In this document: in pieces, positions 57,992-64,000 of the stretch | Layout of the letters: every line of letters begins with the position of its first letter | How positions within the stretch are numbered: the first letter of the stretch is position 1 | Origin: Variovorax sp037204085 | GTDB taxonomy: Bacteria > Pseudomonadota > Gammaproteobacteria > Burkholderiales > Burkholderiaceae_C | Direction of reading: 5' to 3' | Assembly (NCBI RefSeq): GCF_037204085.1 | Contig: NZ_JBBCBW010000002.1 | Span: 310,001-374,000, forward strand | Length of the DNA stretch: 64,000 nt | Translations under genes and position numbers: made by a program | Notes under the pieces: generated by a model | Databases searched by the model: none | What the model was told of the DNA's origin: nothing | The model's input: only the letters and a program-made list of their open reading frames with translations

Positions 57992-59494
57992 TCAGGGCTG
58001 CAGCGCCATCGAGGCGGGCAGCCGGGTCCACGGCAGGTCGGCCGGGTCGGCCGCCATCGGACCGGGCGCCTTGGCCACGAGGATGTGGCTCGCAATGGGC
58101 GCGAAGTCGGCGCGAAAGTGCACGGAGCTCTTGTTGACCAGCACCTTCATCGCCTCCGGCTCGATGCCGACGAAGCGGAACAGCTCGCGGTCGAGCATCT
58201 GGCTCTTGCCGCTGCCCACGGCAATCAGCACGCCATCGATCTCGAGGCAGGCGCTCGGGCCCAGCTGCACCGCGCCGCCCCGGAACATCGGGCCCTTGAA
58301 GGTCACCACGCCATCGCTCAGCGCCCGCACGGTGAACAGCCCTTCCACCGGCTTGTCGCTGAACCTGCCGCCCCAGGTCGGCACCGAGGTGCCCACGCCG
58401 ATGCGGATCTGCGCGCCCACGCCGGCCTCGTGGGCGGCCGCCGCGGCGGCGGGATCGAACATCAGGCCGAGCGCGATCTTGCCCGGGTAGCGCTTGCCCG
58501 CGCCTTCGGCCAGCAGCGCGTGCAGCATGCCCGAAGTGTTGCTGTCCGCGCCCGCGCCGGGGTTGTCCTGCGTGTCGGCAATGACCACCGGCTTGTCGGC
58601 GCCTTCGGCCAGAGAGAGCGCACGGGCCACCGCGGCGCGCGGCTCCAGCACTTCGAGCCGCCATTGCGAACGCGGCTGGTCGATGCGCTCGAACAGCGTG
58701 GCAACGGCGGCGCCCGCGTCGTCGCCATAGCCCCACACCACGGGGCCGCATTCGGCAATGTCGGCAGCCGGAAAGCCGGTGGCAAAGCTCAGCACCGCAT
58801 CGTGCTTTTCGTCCAGCTCCTTGAGCAGCCGGTACACCGAGGCGGCCGGCTCGATCATGGTCGATTGCACATTGAGCGGCAGCAAAAAGGAAAGCCGCCG
58901 CGCATGCAGCGGCTCTCGCGTGCCGCGTGCAATGCGGCGCGCGAGCAGCCGGGCGGCCAGCTTTCCGGTGTCTGCCATGTCGACGTGCGGATAGGTGCGG
59001 TAGGTGGCCAGCGCATCGGCCTCGGCCAGCATTTGCGCCGTGATGTTGCCGTGCAGATCGAGGCTCGCAACGATGGGGATGTCGGGCCCGACGAGCTTGC
59101 GGATGCGCGCAATCAGTTCGCCTTCGGGGTCTTCAAGATGCTCGGTGACGGCCGCGCCATGCAGGTCGAGATACACCGCGTCGATGCCGCCCTGCGCGAG
59201 TGCGGCGGCCAGGTCTTCGGTGATGGCCCCCGCAATGCGCTCGAACGCGTCTTCGGTTACGTGGGCCGAGGGCGTGGCACCTGCCCATGCCGACGGCACG
59301 AGCGACCAGCCGTTCTCGCGCGCCGCATCGATGAAGCCGCCGATGGGAATGTTCTTGCCCGCGTAGGCGGCAATGATCTCTGCGCCGCGCCGGTACGGAG
59401 GAAAACTCGAGCCGGCGTTGAATGCGGCCCAGTCCGCCTTGCTGGGTGCGAAGGTGTTGGTCTCGTGCTGGAAACCGGCGATGAAGACTTTCAT
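57992..59494 (-). CDS. M81 family metallopeptidase (MlrC-like)
   Basis: A 500-residue protein with the DUF1485/MlrC N-terminal domain (FIAGFQHETNTFAPSKADW, key part HETNTFAP; DLHGAAVTEH; SLDLHGNIT) and the MlrC C-terminal domain. Conserved Asp, His and Glu residues supply the zinc site. MlrC in sphingomonads degrades linearised microcystin products; other members act on peptides. No mlrA, mlrB or mlrD is present, so a specific toxin role is not supported. ATG 59494 has an AAGGA site; an 11-bp tandem repeat lies just upstream. Confidence 0.9.
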   Translation of the reverse strand: MKVFIAGFQHETNTFAPSKADWAAFNAGSSFPPYRRGAEIIAAYAGKNIPIGGFIDAARENGWSLVPSAWAGATPSAHVTEDAFERIAGAITEDLAAALAQGGIDAVYLDLHGAAVTEHLEDPEGELIARIRKLVGPDIPIVASLDLHGNITAQMLAEADALATYRTYPHVDMADTGKLAARLLARRIARGTREPLHARRLSFLLPLNVQSTMIEPAASVYRLLKELDEKHDAVLSFATGFPAADIAECGPVVWGYGDDAGAAVATLFERIDQPRSQWRLEVLEPRAAVARALSLAEGADKPVVIADTQDNPGAGADSNTSGMLHALLAEGAGKRYPGKIALGLMFDPAAAAAAHEAGVGAQIRIGVGTSVPTWGGRFSDKPVEGLFTVRALSDGVVTFKGPMFRGGAVQLGPSACLEIDGVLIAVGSGKSQMLDRELFRFVGIEPEAMKVLVNKSSVHFRADFAPIASHILVAKAPGPMAADPADLPWTRLPASMALQP

Positions 59495-59503
59495 GGGATC
59501 CTT

Positions 59504-59525
59504 TTTTCTCGAACTTTTCTCGAAC
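59504..59525. repeat. Two 11-bp tandem units upstream of the M81 gene
   Basis: TTTTCTCGAAC occurs twice in tandem in the 47-base gap between the M81 gene and the ATPase gene. On the coding strand it reads as GTTCGAGAAAA repeated, close before the ribosome-binding site. Confidence 0.85.
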
Positions 59526-59541
59526 GGACGAACGAAGAATT

Positions 59542-61158
59542 TCAGCTGCGTGCAAAGGCAAAGTCGCGGCCCGGCGCCGCTGCCAGCAGTTTGCGCGTGT
59601 AGTCGTGGCTCGGGGCGAAGAACACGTCGCGCACCGAACCGCGCTCCACGATCTCGCCCTGGCTCATGACAAGCACGCTGTCGCAGATCTGGCTGGCCAC
59701 GCGCAGGTCGTGGGTAATGAAGAGAATGCCGATCTTCAGCCGCTGCTGGATCTCGTCGAGCAGGCGAAGGATCTGCGCCTGCACCGAAACGTCGAGTGCC
59801 GACACGGCCTCGTCGGCAATCAGCACCTTGGGATCGCAGGCCAGCGCGCGCGCAATCGAGATGCGCTGGCGCTGCCCGCCCGAAAACTCGCTGGGGTAGC
59901 GGCGAAGCGCATCGGGCGAAAGGCGCACAAGGCGCATCAGCTCTTCGGCGCGCGCCCACGCCTGCTCGTAGGGCGTTCCAAAGTTGACCGGGCCTTCTAC
60001 GATCGAGGCACCCACGGTCTGCCGCGGATTCAGCGAACGGTACGGGTCCTGGAAAATCACCTGCACCGTGCGCCGGAACGGCGACAGCGCGCGCCCTTTG
60101 ACATGCGCCACCGAGCGGCCGTCGGCAAAGATGTCGCCCGAGCTCGGGTCGATCAACCGCGCGATGCAACGCGCCACCGTCGACTTGCCCGAGCCCGATT
60201 CACCCACGATGCCCACGGTTTCGCCGGGCCTCACTTCGAGTGACACATTGCGCGCCGCATTCACCGTGCGGCGCTTGCCGGGCCAGCTGCCCGTGATGTA
60301 GGTCTTGCAGATGTTCACCGCGTTGAGCAGGGGATAGGTGTCCACCACCGGCGGCCGGCGCGGCGGCGAGAGCTCGGGCACCGCGTCGAGCAGCATCCGT
60401 GTGTAGGGCTCGCGCGGGGCCGTGAGCACCGCCATCTTGTCGCCCTTCTCGATCATGGCGCCCAGCTCCAGCACCACCACCTCGTCGGCAATTTCCGCAA
60501 CCACGCCGAAGTCGTGCGTGATGAAGAGCACGGCCGTACCGTTCTCGGTTTGCAGCTCCAGGATGAGCCGCAGTATCTCGGCCTGCGTGGTCACGTCGAG
60601 TGCGGTGGTCGGCTCGTCGCAGATCAGCAGCACGGGCTTGAGGATGAGCGCCATCGCAATCACGATGCGCTGGCGCTGCCCACCCGAAAGCTGGTGCGGA
60701 TACGAAGCGTAGATGCGTTCGGGCTCGGGCAACCGGACGCGCGCCATGATGGCCATGATCTTTTTCCGACGCTCGGCCGAGCCCATCTGCACGTGCTGCG
60801 CCAGCATTTCGTCGATCTGCGCACCGCAGGTCATTACCGGGTTGAGCGCGGTCATGGGCTCCTGGAACACCATGGCCATCGACGGTCCGCGCAGCTGGCG
60901 CAGGCGCGCGGGAGTTGCGGCCAGCAGGTTTTCGCCCTGCAGCTCGACGGTGCCGCGCACCGGTACAAGGCCGGAAGGCAGCAGCCCCATTACCGCGTTG
61001 GCAATGACCGACTTGCCCGAGCCGGACTCTCCGAGCAGGCAGACGATTTTTCCGGGCGGTACGTCGAATGAAATCTTGTCGACCGCATGCGGCCGGTCGC
61101 CGCCGCGCGGGAGCGAAATGGCCAAGTCGCGAACGGAAAGAACAGGTGCTTGCGCCAT
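59542..61158 (-). CDS. Fused dipeptide/oligopeptide ABC ATPase (two nucleotide-binding domains)
   Basis: A 538-residue protein joining DppD- and DppF-like ATPase domains, as in GsiA. Domain 1 (about 1-265) has Walker A GESGSGKSV, LSGGQRQRI and LLICDEPTTALD; domain 2 (about 280-538) has GESGSGKST, FSGGQRQRI and VLIADEAVSALD. The fusion means one polypeptide supplies both ATP sites. It starts at ATG 61158, two bases after the DppC-like permease stop. It energises uptake by the flanking permeases and binding protein. Confidence 0.93.
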   Translation of the reverse strand: MAQAPVLSVRDLAISLPRGGDRPHAVDKISFDVPPGKIVCLLGESGSGKSVIANAVMGLLPSGLVPVRGTVELQGENLLAATPARLRQLRGPSMAMVFQEPMTALNPVMTCGAQIDEMLAQHVQMGSAERRKKIMAIMARVRLPEPERIYASYPHQLSGGQRQRIVIAMALILKPVLLICDEPTTALDVTTQAEILRLILELQTENGTAVLFITHDFGVVAEIADEVVVLELGAMIEKGDKMAVLTAPREPYTRMLLDAVPELSPPRRPPVVDTYPLLNAVNICKTYITGSWPGKRRTVNAARNVSLEVRPGETVGIVGESGSGKSTVARCIARLIDPSSGDIFADGRSVAHVKGRALSPFRRTVQVIFQDPYRSLNPRQTVGASIVEGPVNFGTPYEQAWARAEELMRLVRLSPDALRRYPSEFSGGQRQRISIARALACDPKVLIADEAVSALDVSVQAQILRLLDEIQQRLKIGILFITHDLRVASQICDSVLVMSQGEIVERGSVRDVFFAPSHDYTRKLLAAAPGRDFAFARS

Positions 61159-61160
61159 GT

Positions 61161-62108
61161 TCAGCCCCCGCGCTTGTTGAACTTGGGATCGAGCGTGTCG
61201 CGCAGCCCGTCGCCGAGGATGTTGACCGCCAGCACCGTGAGCGCCAGGAAGATGCCGGGGAACAGCACGTTGTGCGGGAACTGGTTGAACTGCGCCCTGC
61301 CCTCGGCCATGATGTTGCCCCAGGTGGCCATGTCGGCCGGCAGCCCGACACCGAGGAACGAGAGGATGGCTTCGACAAGAATCGCCGAGGCGCACACATA
61401 GGTCGCCTGAATGATGAGCGGCGCAACGGCGTTCGGCAGGATGTGGCGCACAAGGATCTTCCACGTCGGCGTGTCCAGCGCAATGGCTGCTTCCACATAA
61501 GGTTCTTCACGCACGGTAAGCACCACCGAGCGCACGAGGCGCGCCACGCGCGGAATCTCGGGCACCGCAATGGCCACCACCACCGTCAGCAGCTTGCCGC
61601 CGAACAGCGCCACCAGGCTGATCGCGAACAGAATGCCGGGGATGGCCATGACGCCGTCCATCAGCCGCATGATTGCGCTGTCGAGCCGCCGAAAGTAGCC
61701 GCCCAGCAAACCGACGAGCATGCCGAACACCACCGCCAGAACGGCCACCGACACGCCCACGGTAAGCGACACGCGTGCACCGTAGAGGGTGCGGCTCCAT
61801 ATGTCGCGGCCCAGGCTGTCGGTGCCCATGACGAACAGGTGCTCGAAGGTGTCGCCCGCCAGGCTGTTGAACTCGCCGCGCGTGCCGGGCAAGAGGTTGC
61901 CGCTGCCGGGGTCGATGGCGGTCGGGTCGATGGTGCCGAGCCATGGCGCGGCAAGCGAGATGAGCACCAGCAGCAGCAGCACGCCGCCGCCGACGCGTAC
62001 CGACCAGTCGGCCAGGATGCGCTTGAGCAGCGACCGGCGCTTGGGCGGCGGCAACGGTTCTACGATGGCTTCGCCTGCAGGCATGGGAGTGGCAAGTGAA
62101 TCGGTCAT
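61161..62108 (-). CDS. DppC-like peptide ABC permease
   Basis: A 315-residue permease with an N-terminal DppC_N segment (SLLKRILADWSVRVGGGVLLLL), then a binding-protein-dependent transport domain of about five transmembrane helices. FVMGTDSLGRDIWSRTLYGARVSL is the DppC/OppC hallmark (key part GTDSLGRDIWSR). The EAA loop lies around EAAIALDTPTWKILVRHILPN. It starts 21 bases after the DppB-like stop and is coupled to the fused ATPase. Confidence 0.92.
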   Translation of the reverse strand: MTDSLATPMPAGEAIVEPLPPPKRRSLLKRILADWSVRVGGGVLLLLVLISLAAPWLGTIDPTAIDPGSGNLLPGTRGEFNSLAGDTFEHLFVMGTDSLGRDIWSRTLYGARVSLTVGVSVAVLAVVFGMLVGLLGGYFRRLDSAIMRLMDGVMAIPGILFAISLVALFGGKLLTVVVAIAVPEIPRVARLVRSVVLTVREEPYVEAAIALDTPTWKILVRHILPNAVAPLIIQATYVCASAILVEAILSFLGVGLPADMATWGNIMAEGRAQFNQFPHNVLFPGIFLALTVLAVNILGDGLRDTLDPKFNKRGG

Positions 62109-62129
62109 GTGTTTGCTTCTTCTTGCGCC

Positions 62130-63071
62130 TCAATAGCGAATGCGCGGATCGAACACCAGGTAGCTCAGGTCGATCAGCAGGTTGACCAGCACATAGACGA
62201 CTGAAAAGAACAGCGTGATGCCCTGTATCAGCGGAAAGTCGCGCGACAGCACCGCATCCACCGTAAGCTGGCCGAGGCCCGGAATGGCGAACACGGTTTC
62301 GGTAACCACCACCCCGCCGATCAAGAGCGCAATGCCGATCCCGATCACCGTGACGATGGGAATTGCCGCGTTGGCAAGCGCATGCCGCATGAGCACCCGT
62401 TTTTCCGAGATGCCCTTGGCGCGCGCGGTGCGGATGTAGTCCTCGGTCATCGCCTCGGCCACGGCCGCGCGCGTGACGCGCGCAATCAGCGCCACGTAGA
62501 TGATCGACAGCGTGATCGACGGCAGGATGAGGTGCTTGATCCAGAGCAGCGGCCCCTGGCTCAGCCGCTGGTAGCCCTGCACCGGCAGCCACTGCAGGTG
62601 CAGCGCAAAGATCCAGATGAGCACATAGCCGATCACGAACGCCGGTATGGAAAAGCCCATGACCGAAAAGCCCATCAGCATGCGGTCGAGCCAGCCGCCG
62701 TGCCGCCAGGCGGCAACAACCCCGAGCGGCACCGCGACGAGGATGGTGACCACCAGCGTCACCGCCGCGAGAGACACCGTCGGCTCGATGCGCTGGCCGA
62801 TGAGCTCCACCACCGTTTTCTTCATGAAGTAGGACTCGCCCAGGTTGCCTTGCAGCAGCCGGCCGCTCCAGTGCAGAAACTGCACGGGAAGGGATTCGTT
62901 CAGCCCCAGCTGCTCGCGCACCTTGGCGATGTTCTCGCTGGTGCCGCTGTCGCCCACGATGGCGGCCGCCGGATCGCCGGGTGCCAGCCGGAGCATGAGA
63001 AACACGATCAGCGCAACGATGACAAGCACCGGCACGGTCGACAGGATTCGGCGCGCAAGGAAGATCAGCAT
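62130..63071 (-). CDS. DppB-like peptide ABC permease
   Basis: A 313-residue permease. The N-terminal LARRILSTVPVLVIVALIVFLMLRLAPGDPA is characteristic of DppB/OppB (key part LRLAPGDPA), and DYIRTARAKGISEKRVLMRHALANA is the EAA loop (key part TARAKG). Six transmembrane segments are predicted. It lies 24 bases downstream of the substrate-binding protein gene and pairs with the DppC-like subunit. Confidence 0.93.
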   Translation of the reverse strand: MLIFLARRILSTVPVLVIVALIVFLMLRLAPGDPAAAIVGDSGTSENIAKVREQLGLNESLPVQFLHWSGRLLQGNLGESYFMKKTVVELIGQRIEPTVSLAAVTLVVTILVAVPLGVVAAWRHGGWLDRMLMGFSVMGFSIPAFVIGYVLIWIFALHLQWLPVQGYQRLSQGPLLWIKHLILPSITLSIIYVALIARVTRAAVAEAMTEDYIRTARAKGISEKRVLMRHALANAAIPIVTVIGIGIALLIGGVVVTETVFAIPGLGQLTVDAVLSRDFPLIQGITLFFSVVYVLVNLLIDLSYLVFDPRIRY

Positions 63072-63095
63072 GGGGTTTCCAGAAAAGAGCGCCCG

Positions 63096-64000
63096 TCAGT
63101 TCTTCTTGATGTTCCAGAACACGGCAACGGGCGAGCGCACCACGCCGCTCACCGCCGCCTTGCGGTAGGCGGTCAGCGGCTTGTATTCGCCGATGGGCGC
63201 GTAGATGCCGGTGTCGTACACGCGCTGCTGGATGGCCGTGGCCAGCTCCTTGCGCCGGGGTTCGTCGGCCGTTGCGAGGAAGTCGGATTTCAGCTGCTCC
63301 AGCTTCTCGTCGGTGGCCCAGCCGAACCAGCCCTTCTCGCCGTTGCCCGTGAGAGGCGCATAGAACATCGGGTTCATGTTGTCGGCAATGCCCCAGCCGG
63401 TGATGAAGAGATTCCAGCCGCCCTTGTCGACCGGATCTTTCTTGGCGCGGCGCGTCACCAGCGTGGGCCAGTCCATCGACTGCATGTCGACATTGAAGCC
63501 GGCCTGCTTCAGCAGCTGCGCCATCACGGGCGGAAACTTGTTGAGCAGTGCAAAGTCGGCCGGGTACATCAGCACCACGGGCTTGCCGTCGTAGCCGGCG
63601 TCCTTCAGCAGGGCCTTGGCTTTCTCGAACTGCGGCTTGCCGGTGAAGTAGCCGGTCTTGTCGCTGGAGAAGATCGTGCCGCAGGGGTACACCGATGCGC
63701 AGCTGTTGTAGAGCTCCTTGTGCACCATCTGGGCGCGCATGAGCGCCTCCTGGTTGATGGCCATGATGGCGGCCTGCGCGATCTTCGGGTTGTCGAAAGG
63801 CGGGATGATGTGGTTCAGGTGCAGCGCGAACGAGCCCTTGGGAATCGGGTTGTCGACCGTGATGGACGTGTTGCCCTTGAGCGCCGTGTACTGCTCGGGC
63901 GGCAGCCACTCGATCATGTCGACCTCGCCGTTGGCAAGCGCATTGGCCTGCGTTTGCGCATCCTTCAGGATGATCCATTCCATGCGGTCGACATACACGT
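63096..64000 (-). CDS. SBP_bac_5 peptide-binding protein, 5' end cut by window edge
   Basis: Only the C-terminal ~300 residues are visible; the N-terminus and signal peptide lie beyond position 64000. Recognisable DppA/OppA-family parts are DAQTQANALANGEVDMIEWLPPEQ, NHIIPPFDNPKIAQAAIMAINQEA (key part FDNPKIAQA) and CGTIFSSDKTGYFTGKPQFEKAKALLKDAGYDG (key part AKALLKDAGYDG). This is the typical place for the binding protein, first in the DppA-B-C-ATPase-M81-M20 operon. Ligand is likely a small peptide or peptide-like compound; unproven. Confidence 0.9.
   Translation of the reverse strand, partial: VYVDRMEWIILKDAQTQANALANGEVDMIEWLPPEQYTALKGNTSITVDNPIPKGSFALHLNHIIPPFDNPKIAQAAIMAINQEALMRAQMVHKELYNSCASVYPCGTIFSSDKTGYFTGKPQFEKAKALLKDAGYDGKPVVLMYPADFALLNKFPPVMAQLLKQAGFNVDMQSMDWPTLVTRRAKKDPVDKGGWNLFITGWGIADNMNPMFYAPLTGNGEKGWFGWATDEKLEQLKSDFLATADEPRRKELATAIQQRVYDTGIYAPIGEYKPLTAYRKAAVSGVVRSPVAVFWNIKKN

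Noticed and set aside
57992..59494. Microcystin-degradation (mlr) cluster
   Set aside because: Only an MlrC-family gene is present; mlrA, mlrB and mlrD are absent and the neighbours are a peptide ABC transporter and an M20 hydrolase.

Overview
The window is a GC-rich, densely coding chromosomal segment from a betaproteobacterium. Gene content and order point to Burkholderiales, family Comamonadaceae, and a Variovorax-like organism is my best guess. The basis is the hemC-hemD-hemX-hemY run next to ppc, the yceD/maf pair, a long RNase E with an Arg/Gly/Glu-rich tail, the argH-algZ-algR arrangement, and several small families common in this group (DUF3297, DUF3455, DUF4124, DUF2277). I see no rRNA, tRNA, CRISPR array, prophage or insertion sequence. 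Most of the window is core genome with a few accessory transport and catabolic modules.

Layout. 1-6.3 kb: 3'-truncated yceD, maf, a tetrapyrrole-methylase-type methyltransferase, an MFS transporter, then a minus-strand group of rluC, HAD phosphatase, Rieske protein and S49 peptidase. 6.3-10.1 kb: a 559-base leader and rne, closed by a strong hairpin terminator shared with the convergent hem operon. 10.2-14.3 kb: hemC-hemD-hemX-hemY (minus). 14.4-21.9 kb: ppc, a small membrane protein, an MFS pump, a LysR regulator, and a GNAT acetyltransferase overlapping a second MFS pump. 22-26.5 kb: algZ-algR-like two-component system with an AI-2E family permease, and divergent argH. 26.5-32.7 kb: rhomboid protease, TPR membrane protein, small secreted or lipid-anchored proteins, SGNH hydrolase, OpgC-like acyltransferase. 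32.9-38.9 kb: a 2002-residue alpha-2-macroglobulin with an intact thioester motif. 38.9-42.8 kb: macro-domain protein, TrkA/TrkH-type potassium uptake, DUF3297, RNase H-like and DUF4124 proteins. 42.9-48.6 kb: selD, a four-gene PhnD/C/E/E-like ABC transporter and mnmH (tRNA 2-selenouridine synthase). 48.6-50.7 kb: two GNATs, DUF2277, LysE-type exporter, a small Asp-rich lipoprotein. 51-54.7 kb: pbpC (PBP1C) and a TPM-domain protein. 54.8-64 kb: FadR-type regulator and CynX-like transporter facing a minus-strand operon of peptide ABC transporter, M81 (MlrC-like) and M20 hydrolases.

How the genes work together. The most interesting module is selD / PhnCDE-like transporter / mnmH. The transporter genes overlap one another and then mnmH, and selD faces away across a 119-base gap holding an 11-bp-period direct repeat. 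I read this as a selenium oxyanion uptake system tied to selenophosphate synthesis and tRNA selenation. The argH-algZ-algR and hemC-D-X-Y blocks keep the order and strand they have in Pseudomonas but are split by about 8 kb of other genes. The right-hand operon looks like import plus intracellular hydrolysis of small peptides or amide compounds, with a 23-bp near-palindrome in front of the adjacent FadR-type gene as a candidate operator.
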